Shown here in pieces: positions 1 to 7,751 of a stretch of 64,000 nt of DNA. The position numbers and the translations under genes are program-made. The stretch is from Micromonospora sp. NBC_01796. GTDB taxonomy: Bacteria > Actinomycetota > Actinomycetes > Mycobacteriales > Micromonosporaceae. The notes beneath the pieces were generated by a model. The model worked only from the letters and a program-made list of their open reading frames with translations, did not search any database and was not told the origin of the DNA. The stretch is taken from assembly GCF_035917455.1 (NCBI RefSeq), contig NZ_CP109078.1, positions 1,674,001 through 1,738,000 of the forward strand, read 5' to 3'. Positions within the stretch are counted from its first letter, which is position 1. Each line of letters starts with the position of its first letter.

Positions 1-467
1 GCCTCCGGCAGGCCCGGCATGGCGTTGAAGTGGAAGTGCCACATGGAGGGGTCACGGGTACCGAACTCCCACGGGAACACCCCGGGGATGACAACGTGCA
101 GGATCACCGCGCGAGCCAGTCCGGGGAAGTGACGCAGGTAGGCGAAGGCCGCCATCCCGCCGACGTCGCTGCCGACCAGTGTCACGTCCCTGAGCCCGAG
201 CGCCTCGAACAGTCCGTACAACTTTCCCGCGATCGCCTTCTTGGTCCCGTCGGTCGGATCACCGAGCGAGCCGCCGACCCCGGGCAGGTCCACCGCGATG
301 GCGTGCGCGGAGGGCGCGGCCAGTTCCAGCACCCTGCGGTACGTCACCCAGGAGGTCGGGAAGCCGTGCACGAACACGACCGGGGGTGCCCCGGGCGTGC
401 CGGCCTCCACCACGTGCAGCGACGAATCGCCGACCTGCACCTGACGATGCCGAAGGTTGTCGTCCAT
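1..467 (-). CDS. alpha/beta-hydrolase, epoxide hydrolase/dehalogenase type (3' end off window)
   Basis: This reading frame runs off the left edge, so only about 155 N-terminal residues are visible. It starts at an ATG at 467 preceded by an AGGGGAAA ribosome site. The oxyanion-hole motif HGFPTSW lies near residue 35. The nucleophile elbow reads GSDVGG, placing aspartate where serine hydrolases carry serine. In this fold an Asp nucleophile is typical of epoxide hydrolases and haloalkane/fluoroacetate dehalogenases. The catalytic acid and histidine would lie beyond the edge. It is transcribed away from the flavin monooxygenase at 807 and probably belongs to the same biosynthetic cluster. A tailoring hydrolase is an inference; the substrate is unknown. 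Confidence 0.8.
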   Translation of the reverse strand, partial: MDDNLRHRQVQVGDSSLHVVEAGTPGAPPVVFVHGFPTSWVTYRRVLELAAPSAHAIAVDLPGVGGSLGDPTDGTKKAIAGKLYGLFEALGLRDVTLVGSDVGGMAAFAYLRHFPGLARAVILHVVIPGVFPWEFGTRDPSMWHFHFNAMPGLPE

Positions 468-806
468 CGGTTTTCCCCTAACAGTGAATGGTCTCTGGCT
501 TCCGGTTCCGCGGCATGAGCACGGGGTCGCGCGATCCCACAGGGCTCCGCCGCGAGCGGCGAGCGGCGAGTAGACGGGCATGCGGCATTTTCGGCATTTC
601 GCAGCCCTCGCGGATCTGATTCTGGGTCTCGCCGTACCAAAACCGCATCTCCGAGCGTGCCCCGCAAAGCGCAAGAAATGACCACCGGGATCGCATCCTC
701 GGAGGTGCGCCTACGGCGCACGTCAATGCAGAATCAAGTGCCACATCGCTGGCGACCCGGCTCCATTGCAGAGCACTTCCCAGATTTCGACACCCAGGAG
801 GGCATG
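468..806. promoter_or_regulatory. divergent intergenic region
   Basis: This 339-base gap separates the leftward hydrolase and the rightward flavin monooxygenase, so it should hold promoters for both. It contains a short tandem GCGAGCG-type repeat near 550-566 and a repeated GGCATTT motif near 583-597. Its base composition is less biased than the flanking genes and I see no credible reading frame in it. Confidence 0.4.
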
Positions 807-1994
807 ATGTCGCCGACGCAGACGGTGGCCCCGACGCGTGAAGAGTTGGTCCGGCGCGCCTCGTCGCTGGTGCCGTTGTTGCGCGAGCGGAGCGGGTGGA
901 TCGACGACAACCGGCGGCTGCCCGACGACGTGATCCGGGCGTTCGAGGACTCCGGCCTGCTCAGGATGCGCGTGCCGACACAGTACGGCGGGTTCGAGAG
1001 CGATGCCCGTACCCTGATCGACGTCCACGCGGAGATCGCCCGGGGTGATGGTTCGGCCGCCTTCTGCATCTCGGTCTGGTCCCTGATCAACTGGCTGGTC
1101 GGGCGTTTTCCCGACGAGGTGCAGGACGAGGTGTTCGCCACGCCCAATGTCCGGGTGTGCGGCAACATCTCGGCGACCGGTACGGCCACTCCGGTCGACG
1201 GGGGCTACGTCTACAACGGCCGATGGCGCTTCAGCTCCGGCGTACTGCACAGCCACTGGGTTTTCGCGGCGGCCATGCTGGACAGCCCGGACGGCCAGTC
1301 GGTGCCGATGACCGCGCTCATTCCCGCCAGCGAGATCGAGATCGTCGACGACTGGCACGTGACGGGGCTACGCGGCACCGGCAGTGTCACCACCGTGGCG
1401 AAGGACCTGTTCGTGCCCGCGGCACACGTGGTCGCGCAGAGCGATCTGTTCAGCCCGCAGAGCCAGTCCCGGGCCAACGCGGCGAAGCCGATCTACGAGG
1501 TGCCGCTGCTGGTCACCTCGACCGCGGCGACGGCCGGGCAGACCATCGGCGCCGCGAAATACGCCATGGAGTCCTTCCTGGAACGGCTCCCGGGCCGGAA
1601 GATCACCTACACCTACTACCAGAGCCAGCGCGAGGCGCCGATCACTCATTTCAAGGTGGGCGAGGCGGCGCTGTTGACGGAGGAGGCCGAGGCTCGGGCG
1701 CACCGCTTCGCCGAGATGGTGGAGCGCAAGGCGAAGATCAATGAACCGTGGTCGGAAGCCGATCGCATCTACTCCCGGGTGCAACTCGGGCGGATAGCCC
1801 AGCTCGCCGAGCGGGCGGTCAACATCCTCGCCTCGGCCAGCGGGGCATCGTCGATCTACGAGGACGTCCCGATCCAGCGCATCCAGCGCAATCTGCACGC
1901 CATGGCCATGCACGCGCTGACCCTGCCGGACACCAACATCGAGCTGTACGGCCGCAGCCTGTGCGGGCTCGAACCCAACACCCCGTTCCTCTGA
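807..1994 (+). CDS. flavin-dependent monooxygenase, acyl-CoA dehydrogenase fold (HsaA/HpaH-like)
   Basis: This 395-residue protein has the acyl-CoA dehydrogenase fold, but its C-terminal half resembles the group D two-component monooxygenases (HsaA, p-hydroxyphenylacetate hydroxylase C2). Those enzymes use reduced flavin supplied by a separate reductase to hydroxylate aromatic substrates. The flavin-region motif WRFSSG is at residues 140-145, and the tail carries the PIQRIQRNLHA helix typical of that branch. The ATG at 807 is chosen because GGAGG ends five bases upstream; an ATG at 804 is also possible. No flavin reductase gene is in the window. Its place beside a glycosyltransferase and P450 suggests oxidation of the aglycone. 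A role on the sugar cannot be excluded. Confidence 0.75.
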   Translation: MSPTQTVAPTREELVRRASSLVPLLRERSGWIDDNRRLPDDVIRAFEDSGLLRMRVPTQYGGFESDARTLIDVHAEIARGDGSAAFCISVWSLINWLVGRFPDEVQDEVFATPNVRVCGNISATGTATPVDGGYVYNGRWRFSSGVLHSHWVFAAAMLDSPDGQSVPMTALIPASEIEIVDDWHVTGLRGTGSVTTVAKDLFVPAAHVVAQSDLFSPQSQSRANAAKPIYEVPLLVTSTAATAGQTIGAAKYAMESFLERLPGRKITYTYYQSQREAPITHFKVGEAALLTEEAEARAHRFAEMVERKAKINEPWSEADRIYSRVQLGRIAQLAERAVNILASASGASSIYEDVPIQRIQRNLHAMAMHALTLPDTNIELYGRSLCGLEPNTPFL

Positions 1995-2010
1995 CCCACC
2001 GGGATCCCAC

Positions 2011-2045
2011 GCACCACAGGCCGGAGGCATTCCGGCCTGTGGTGC
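2011..2045. terminator. hairpin terminator after the flavin monooxygenase
   Basis: A perfect 15-bp stem (2011-2025 with 2031-2045, arm GCACCACAGGCCGGA) encloses a 5-base loop. It lies 17 bases after the stop at 1994 and ahead of the oppositely oriented YCII gene. There is no U-tract, as is common in actinobacteria. Confidence 0.75.
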
Positions 2046-2216
2046 ACTGCGTTCGGGCCGCCGTGTCGTGGTGGCCCGAACGCTACCGGGCCGCTTCTCC
2101 GACGGTTTCGAGGTTGTCGCGATGCCGGGCCGGACGATTGTCGCGATGCCGCCCCGAAACGGCGAGGACCCGCGGCGCCGGACGGCGCAGCAGGTCCTCG
2201 ATCTCCCCGCCGGTGC

Positions 2217-2612
2217 TCACATCTCCAGGCCGGACATATCCATGATCGGGTGAATCTCGACGGCGCCGAACCGCGCATCGGGAATCCGCGAGGCGATCTC
2301 GATCGCCCGCTCCATGCTTTCGCAGTCGAGCACGTCGTAACCCGCGAGCTGTTCCTTGGTCTCCAGGTACGGGCCGTCCGTGGTGGTCAGCACGTTGTCG
2401 CGCACCCGAACCGTACGGGTGGTCACCGGATCGGCCAGCGCCGCGGCCACCACCAGCTCGTCAGACTCGCTGATCTCCCGGCCCAGGGCCTCGGCCTGCT
2501 CCGTCAAAGCTTCGCGCTCGGCCGCCGGCATCGCCAGGAACTCCGGATTGCGCAGGAACATGGGATGCTCCCAGTTCTCCGGATTGCTGTAGATCAATAG
2601 CAGAAACTTCAC
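2217..2612 (-). CDS. YCII (DGPF)-domain protein
   Basis: This 131-residue protein is a dimeric alpha/beta-barrel YCII-domain protein. It begins KFLLLIYSNPE and carries the family signature as DGPYLETKE (usually DGPFAETKE) near residue 82. Such proteins are often encoded beside ECF sigma factors, or lie in biosynthetic clusters with no proven reaction. The GTG at 2612 is chosen because GGGGAGG stands just upstream and the family begins at this point; longer frames upstream are non-coding in character. It faces the monooxygenase gene tail to tail and follows the glycosyltransferase on the same strand. No sigma factor is nearby, so a cluster role is inferred only from position. Confidence 0.8.
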   Translation of the reverse strand: MKFLLLIYSNPENWEHPMFLRNPEFLAMPAAEREALTEQAEALGREISESDELVVAAALADPVTTRTVRVRDNVLTTTDGPYLETKEQLAGYDVLDCESMERAIEIASRIPDARFGAVEIHPIMDMSGLEM

Positions 2613-2763
2613 CGTGCCTCCCCGTCGGGAACGCCCACGTCGGACAATACCGGCGAGCGTACCTCTCATACGGCGACCGACGCCGCCGTTGACAGCAACA
2701 CCGGCGCCGGTCGTGTTCCCGTCCGAGAATCGGCACAACTCCGGTTCGCGACGATCCCGGAGA

Positions 2764-4071
2764 TCACGTCAGCGGTCCGGTCCCTCCGCCCGCTTTCCGC
2801 TGCGCCACCAGCTTCTCGAAGACGGCGACGGTGTCGTTCGGGGTGGGTGTCCGCAGATGCTCGTCGCGCAACCGGTGGGCATTGGAGATCATGTCCGGGT
2901 CGGTCAGCGCCTTGACCAGATACTCGCGCAGGAGTTCGGGGGTGAGCTGGTCGGCGTCGGCGACGTACGCGCCCGCCCCCTGCTCCTCCAGCCCGTTGGC
3001 CAGCGCGACCGACGCCCACCACTTCTCGTTCCAGTAGATGTTGGGCACCACGAGCTGCGGAACACCCAGTTCGAGGGCGGTGGCCATCGTGCCGTACCCG
3101 CCGTGGTGCACGACGGCCGAGCAGGTCGTCAGCAGCGCGTTGAGCGGCACGAAGTCGAACACGCGGACGTTGTCCGGAATCGACGCGGAGCCGAGTTGCT
3201 TGGCGTTGAACGTCGCGATGACCTCGATGTCGAGATCCGCGACCGCGTTGAACAACGTCTCGGCGGCCCCGGTCTGGCCGAAGTTGAAGTCCCGGTGCGA
3301 GACACCCTGGGTGATGCACACCCGGGGACGCTCCGGCTTTTCGAACATCCACTTCTCGACCTTGTGCGGACCGTGGAACGCGATCGGGCGCGACTGGATG
3401 TAGTCGACGTCCTTCGGCCGCCACGTCCACGTCGGCCAGCCGATCACCGTACGTTCTCCGAGCAGGACCTCCTCGTCGAAGGGGAAGCCGTACCGCTCGT
3501 AGATCGGCGCCAGCCAGTCGCGCAGCGGGTCCGGCCTGCCCTCGCTGCGGTGCAGCCCGCCGCCCTCGCCGTAACAGTCGGCGCGGAGCTGCGCGAGCGT
3601 GTCCGCGCCCCACAACAGCCGTGCGTCGAGCGCCCCGGACACCCGGGCCGCGAGACCGGCGCCGAACATGAACGGGTCCCTGAGCACCAGATCGGGCTTC
3701 CAGTCGGAGGCAAGCTGTACGAGGTCCTCGTAGATGTCCTCGTGGTGGTAGAGGGTGCTGGACCCGAAGGCCGTCAACTCCAGTTCGGTGAAGGGGTCCT
3801 TCACCTTCCGGTAGTCGGTCTGGGCCGGTCGGTACACCGGCAGGTTCGACCGGTCCGGTCCCCGATCCGGCTCGGTCGAGGACATCATCACGTCCATCGG
3901 AATGGTTCCACCCACCGGTACGCCCATGAACCCGATCGCCCCGATAGCGTCGGTCAGATCGGGTGCGGTGGCGAATCGGACGTCGTGTCCCGCGGTACGA
4001 AACGCCGACGCCATCGGCGCGAACACGTACAGGTGCGTCTTGAACGGCACGGTCACAAAAAGAACCCGCAT
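2764..4071 (-). CDS. TDP-sugar glycosyltransferase (GT1, macrolide/anthracycline type)
   Basis: This 435-residue GT-B enzyme transfers a deoxysugar from TDP to a natural-product aglycone. The N terminus (MRVLFVTVPFKTHLYVF) is the acceptor-domain opening strand of this family. The C-terminal donor-binding motif HHGGYGTMATALELGVPQ is near residues 325-345 and resembles those of EryCIII, DnrS and relatives. The start at 4071 follows GAGAGGAAG at good spacing; an ATG 13 codons upstream lacks one. Many relatives need a cysteine-less P450-like partner (EryCII, DnrQ). The P450 in this cluster keeps its heme cysteine, so no such helper is visible. It is the only glycosyltransferase in view and the likely user of the sugar made by genes 6322-15198. 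Confidence 0.88.
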   Translation of the reverse strand: MRVLFVTVPFKTHLYVFAPMASAFRTAGHDVRFATAPDLTDAIGAIGFMGVPVGGTIPMDVMMSSTEPDRGPDRSNLPVYRPAQTDYRKVKDPFTELELTAFGSSTLYHHEDIYEDLVQLASDWKPDLVLRDPFMFGAGLAARVSGALDARLLWGADTLAQLRADCYGEGGGLHRSEGRPDPLRDWLAPIYERYGFPFDEEVLLGERTVIGWPTWTWRPKDVDYIQSRPIAFHGPHKVEKWMFEKPERPRVCITQGVSHRDFNFGQTGAAETLFNAVADLDIEVIATFNAKQLGSASIPDNVRVFDFVPLNALLTTCSAVVHHGGYGTMATALELGVPQLVVPNIYWNEKWWASVALANGLEEQGAGAYVADADQLTPELLREYLVKALTDPDMISNAHRLRDEHLRTPTPNDTVAVFEKLVAQRKAGGGTGPLT

Positions 4072-4304
4072 CGACTTCCTCTCCACCAGGTCATTTAGCG
4101 TCACACGCATGTGAATCGGACGTGCCCGTCAACCCTCCCATCCGCGTTTTGACCACCGCATCTCCTGGAATGCGGTGCGTACGAGCACTACGGAAGAAGC
4201 TTCGGACCAGTCGTGTGTGCAGACTGGAGGGACCGCCGTGGACGCCATCGGTGCGCGCACGGTGAATGCGCTTGACCGCTTTTCCCCACAGAGGAGAGTC
4301 ATCG
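4072..4304. promoter_or_regulatory. divergent promoter region
   Basis: This 233-base gap lies between the leftward glycosyltransferase and the rightward SgcJ-like gene and must carry both start sites. I see no clear -35/-10 pair and no regulator gene in the cluster portion shown. Confidence 0.35.
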
Positions 4305-4709
4305 ATGACCACCGAGGTCTCTACCGACAAGGCCGCGATCGCGGCCGTCCCGCAGCGCGTCGTCGAGGCGTGGGCCAAGCAGGACGCGGCCGCCTTCGCC
4401 GGTGTCTTCACGGCCGACGGCACGCTGATCCTGCCGGGCCTGTTCCTCAAGGGCCAGGACGACATCCGCGCGTACATGAGCCAGGCGTTCGAGGGCCCGT
4501 TCAAGGGGACCAGGGTGACCGGGCAACCCATCGACCTGCGCGTTCACGGTGACCTCGGAATCGTCGTGACCCAGGGCGGTGTGCTCGCCCCGGGCGACGC
4601 GGAGGTCACGCCGGAGCGGGCCATCCGCGCCACCTGGATCGTGATCAAGGACGACGGACAGTGGCGCCTCGCCGCCTACCAGAACAGCCCGGTCAACACG
4701 CCCTCCTGA
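4305..4709 (+). CDS. SgcJ/EcaC (SnoaL-like, NTF2-fold) protein
   Basis: This small 134-residue protein has the cone-shaped NTF2/SnoaL fold: an N-terminal helix (VVEAWAKQDAAAFAGVF), then DGTLILPG and the closing strands TWIVIKDDGQWRLAAYQNS. It fits the SgcJ/EcaC group (TIGR02246), members of which occur in enediyne, anthracycline and other polyketide clusters with poorly defined roles. SnoaL proper is a polyketide cyclase; this branch usually lacks proof of cyclase activity. The ATG at 4305 follows GAGGAGAG, and the frame upstream has no ribosome site. It leads a rightward series that continues with the P450. A role in maturing or protecting the aglycone is inference. Confidence 0.75.
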   Translation: MTTEVSTDKAAIAAVPQRVVEAWAKQDAAAFAGVFTADGTLILPGLFLKGQDDIRAYMSQAFEGPFKGTRVTGQPIDLRVHGDLGIVVTQGGVLAPGDAEVTPERAIRATWIVIKDDGQWRLAAYQNSPVNTPS

Positions 4710-4731
4710 AGCAGATCCCCGCATTGCCGCG

Positions 4732-4753
4732 CACCCCGTCACCCGGCGGGGTG
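4732..4753 (+). terminator. short hairpin after the SgcJ-like gene
   Basis: A 7-bp GC stem (CACCCCG 4732-4738 with CGGGGTG 4747-4753) lies 22 bases past the stop. It is a weak terminator or attenuator ahead of the P450 gene. Confidence 0.4.
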
Positions 4754-4902
4754 TCCGGCATGTTCGTGCCCGGATTTCGAATACGGACCGGGGACCGGGC
4801 CGCCGCAACGGCCCGCAACGTCGAAGATGCCGGCCGCCGAACAGTGTCCGTACGGTCGAAAAGGACCCAACAAGACAACCGCGTTATTCCCAGGAGGTTC
4901 GG

Positions 4903-6147
4903 ATGGAAGGCCGCTGCCCGTACAAGCTCGACGTGACCGGTCAGGACGTGCACGCTGAGGCGCAGGCACTGCGGGAGCAGGGATCGGGCATCGCCATGGT
5001 CGAGCTTCCGGGCAATGTCCGTGGATGGGTCGTCGTCGGACACGATCTGGCGATGGAGCTGCTGAACAGCCCCAAGGTGTCGAAGAACCCACGCATGCAC
5101 TGGCCCGCCTGGATCAGCGGCGAGATCGGTGCCGACTGGCCGCTGGCGAGCTGGCCGACGATGGAGAACATGACCACGGCGTACGGCCAGGAGCACCAGC
5201 GCCTGCGCCGCCCGGTGGTCAAGGCCTTCACCCCGAAGCGGGTGCGCGCGATGCAGCCGTACATCGAGCGCACCGTCGCGGGCCTGCTCGACCGGCTCGC
5301 CGAGACGCCGCCCGGTGAGACGGTCGACCTCAAGCGCAACTTCTCGTACCCCCTGCCGGCGACCATCATCTGCGACCTGTTCGGCGTGCCGGAGGCGGAC
5401 CGCGCCGCGGTGCTCCGGGGCGGGGAGAAGACGCCGGACTCCTCCCTCACGCCCGAGGAGGCGGAAGCCAACATCCGCGACTGGCACGAGCAGTTCGGCA
5501 AGCTCATCGCCTCGAAGCGGGCGCACCCCCAGGACGACCTCACCACCGACCTGCTGCTCGGCGACGGTGATGACCGGCTCACCGACAACGAACTCATCGG
5601 CACCCTGTTCGTCGCGCTCGGCGCGGGCTCGGAGACGGTGATGAACCTCGTGACGCACGCCGTACTCAAGCTGCTGACCCACCCCGAGCAGCGGGCGATG
5701 GTGGCGGACGGCCGCGCCTCGTGGGACGACGTCATCGAGGAGACGCTGCGGCTGGAGTCCCCGCTCAACATGCTGCCGCTGCGGTTCGCCGTCGAGGACC
5801 TCGAAATCGACGGCACGATCGTCCCCAAGGGTGACCCGATCCTGATGGGGTACGGCGCGATCGGCCGCGACCCGGCCGTCCACGGCGAGACCGCCGAGGA
5901 GTGGGACGTGACCCGGGCCGACAAGGAGCACCTGAGCTTCGGCTACGGCACCCACTACTGCTTCGGGGCGCCGCTGGCCCGACTGGAGGCCAAGATTGCG
6001 CTGCCGGCGCTGTTCGAACGCTTCCCCGACATCCAGCTCGCCGTCACGCCCGACGACCTGGAGTCGCAGGGCACCTTCATCATGAACGGCCACAAGACGC
6101 TCGACGTGGTCCTGGAGAAGGCCCCGGTTCCCGCCGGCGCCGTTTAA
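4903..6147 (+). CDS. cytochrome P450 monooxygenase
   Basis: This is a complete 414-residue bacterial class I P450. The I-helix oxygen-activation motif is A241-G-S-E-T245, the K-helix motif is E280-T-L-R283, and the heme loop is F346-G-Y-G-T-H-Y-C353-F-G. All catalytic residues are intact, so it should be an active oxygenase rather than a glycosyltransferase helper. AGGAGG ends five bases before the ATG at 4903. Electrons could come from the 3Fe-4S ferredoxin at 15242; no ferredoxin reductase is in the window. The likely job is hydroxylation or epoxidation of the cluster's aglycone, and the substrate cannot be read from the sequence. Confidence 0.95.
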   Translation: MEGRCPYKLDVTGQDVHAEAQALREQGSGIAMVELPGNVRGWVVVGHDLAMELLNSPKVSKNPRMHWPAWISGEIGADWPLASWPTMENMTTAYGQEHQRLRRPVVKAFTPKRVRAMQPYIERTVAGLLDRLAETPPGETVDLKRNFSYPLPATIICDLFGVPEADRAAVLRGGEKTPDSSLTPEEAEANIRDWHEQFGKLIASKRAHPQDDLTTDLLLGDGDDRLTDNELIGTLFVALGAGSETVMNLVTHAVLKLLTHPEQRAMVADGRASWDDVIEETLRLESPLNMLPLRFAVEDLEIDGTIVPKGDPILMGYGAIGRDPAVHGETAEEWDVTRADKEHLSFGYGTHYCFGAPLARLEAKIALPALFERFPDIQLAVTPDDLESQGTFIMNGHKTLDVVLEKAPVPAGAV

Positions 6148-6153
6148 CGGTTC

Positions 6154-6188
6154 CGACGTCCCGGCCGGTCCGCCCGGCCGGGGCGTCG
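6154..6188 (+). terminator. strong hairpin after the P450
   Basis: A 15-bp stem with one G-U pair (6154-6168 with 6174-6188, loop TCCGC) starts 6 bases after the P450 stop. It suggests that the sugar genes from 6322 have their own promoter or depend on readthrough. Confidence 0.65.
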
Positions 6189-6321
6189 CCGTGCCCGTCG
6201 AGGAATCGCCGCCCCCTGACGGAGGGCAACGACGAAGTGGATCGGCCGTCGACCTGCCGGCAGGCTGGAGTTGCCCTGGCGATGCGACCTCGGCGAACCC
6301 CATGAGAGGGAGATCCTTCGG

Positions 6322-7704
6322 ATGGCCACAGATGCCCTTCTCGAGGCGCGCGAGGACAACGAACTCCCCGGCCGGTTCGCCCGCTCCGCCGCCGCCACGT
6401 CCGGTGCCGCCCTGCAAACGGCCGACTTTCCGGCGTGGTTCGCGCGGCGCCGCCTGGCCCACGAGTTCCGGGTCCGGCGGATCCCCTTCACCCAGCTCGA
6501 CCGGTGGGACTTCGAGGCGACCACCGGGAACCTCCGGCACCGCAGCGGCCGGTTCTTCACCGTCGAGGGCCTGGAGGTCAGCTCGGAGGACGACCCGACG
6601 CCGATCTGGCAGCAACCCATCATCGTCCAGCCGGAGATCGGCATCCTCGGCATCCTCGCCAAGGAGTTCGACGGCGTACTGCACTTCCTGATGCAGGCCA
6701 AGATGGAGCCGGGCAACACCGGCCTGCTCCAGCTCTCCCCCACCGTCCAGGCCACGCACAGCAACTACACCCGCGTACACGGCGGCAGTGCGGTGAAGTA
6801 CCTCGAATTCTTCAGCAACCTCGACCGGCACCGGGTGCTCGCCGACGTCCTGCAGTCCGAACACGGGTCCTGGTTCTTCCACAAGTCGAACCGGAACATG
6901 ATCGTCGAGACGCTCGACGACGTGCCGCCGGACGACGATTTCCGGTGGCTGACGCTGGGCCAGATCGGCGAACTCCTGCGCCTGGACAACGTCGTCAACA
7001 TGGACGCCCGTACCGTGCTCGCCTGCGCGCCCACCGCGTACGCCGAGGCCGGCGCGCTGCACTCGGACACCGACCTGCTGTCCTGGCTGACCACCGAGCG
7101 GTCCCGGTCCCGCCTGCGTGCCCGGCTCGTCCCGCTGTCCCGGCTGGCCGACTGGCCCCGTCGCGACGCGTCCCTCGGACACGTCCGGGACCGGTACTTC
7201 CGGGTGGTGGCGGTCGCGGTCGAGGCGGGCAGCCGTGAGGTGACGGCCTGGACCCAGCCGCTGATCGAGCCGGAGGGTCCGGGTGTGCACGCGTTCCTGT
7301 CCCGCTCCTTCGGCGGGGTGCCGCACCTGCTCGTGAACGCCCGGGCCGAGGGTGGCCTGCTGGACGTGATCGAACTCGGCCCGACCGTCCAGTGCCAGCC
7401 GCACGACCTCACCGACCCGCTCACCGGGCAACGCTCGCCCTTCCTCGACACGGTCATGAATGCCACCCCGGCGCGGCTGCGCTACTCGGCGCGGCACTGC
7501 GAGGAGGGCGGGCGTTTCCTCCGGGCGGAGAGCCGGTACCTGGTCGTGGACGCCGACGAGGATCAGGCGCCCGCGCAGCCGCCGCCCGGCTACCGCTGGG
7601 TCACCCCCGGCCAGCTCACCTCCCTGGCCCGGTACAGCCGGTACGTCAACGTCCAGGCCCGGACCCTGCTTGCCGTCATCAACGCCGGCGCGGTCCGGTT
7701 CTGA
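6322..7704 (+). CDS. NDP-4-keto-6-deoxyhexose 2,3-dehydratase
   Basis: This 460-residue enzyme removes the C-2 hydroxyl of TDP-4-keto-6-deoxyglucose, the first committed step to 2,6-dideoxysugars (EvaA, TylX3, KijB-type family). It shows the family's two repeated halves: W-F-A-R-R near 33-37 and S-W-L-T-T near 253-257, each followed by a P-L/F-x-x-L-x-x-W unit, then QPIIVQPE-type and QPLIEPEG segments. The ATG at 6322 is preceded by GAGAGGGAG, while the longer frame from 6271 has no ribosome site. The unstable 3,4-diketo product is normally captured by a 3-aminotransferase or a 3-ketoreductase. Here only the aminotransferase (9118) is present, which points to a 3-amino sugar. Confidence 0.92.
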   Translation: MATDALLEAREDNELPGRFARSAAATSGAALQTADFPAWFARRRLAHEFRVRRIPFTQLDRWDFEATTGNLRHRSGRFFTVEGLEVSSEDDPTPIWQQPIIVQPEIGILGILAKEFDGVLHFLMQAKMEPGNTGLLQLSPTVQATHSNYTRVHGGSAVKYLEFFSNLDRHRVLADVLQSEHGSWFFHKSNRNMIVETLDDVPPDDDFRWLTLGQIGELLRLDNVVNMDARTVLACAPTAYAEAGALHSDTDLLSWLTTERSRSRLRARLVPLSRLADWPRRDASLGHVRDRYFRVVAVAVEAGSREVTAWTQPLIEPEGPGVHAFLSRSFGGVPHLLVNARAEGGLLDVIELGPTVQCQPHDLTDPLTGQRSPFLDTVMNATPARLRYSARHCEEGGRFLRAESRYLVVDADEDQAPAQPPPGYRWVTPGQLTSLARYSRYVNVQARTLLAVINAGAVRF

Positions 7705-7751
7705 CCCCCGCCGTTCCGCGCCCGGCACCCACCATCACGGAAGGAGACGCG

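Noticed and set aside
2614-4098. A plus-strand frame of 494 codons across the glycosyltransferase
   Set aside because: Antisense shadow; the minus strand encodes a full glycosyltransferase with a ribosome site.
4903-6147. P450-like glycosyltransferase activator (EryCII/DnrQ type)
   Set aside because: The heme cysteine, the AGSET helix and ExxR are all intact, so it is a normal P450.
4693-7728. A very long minus-strand frame of about 1,000 codons over the P450 and 2,3-dehydratase
   Set aside because: It is antisense to two genes with complete motifs and has the arginine/valine/glycine-rich composition of a GC-rich shadow frame.
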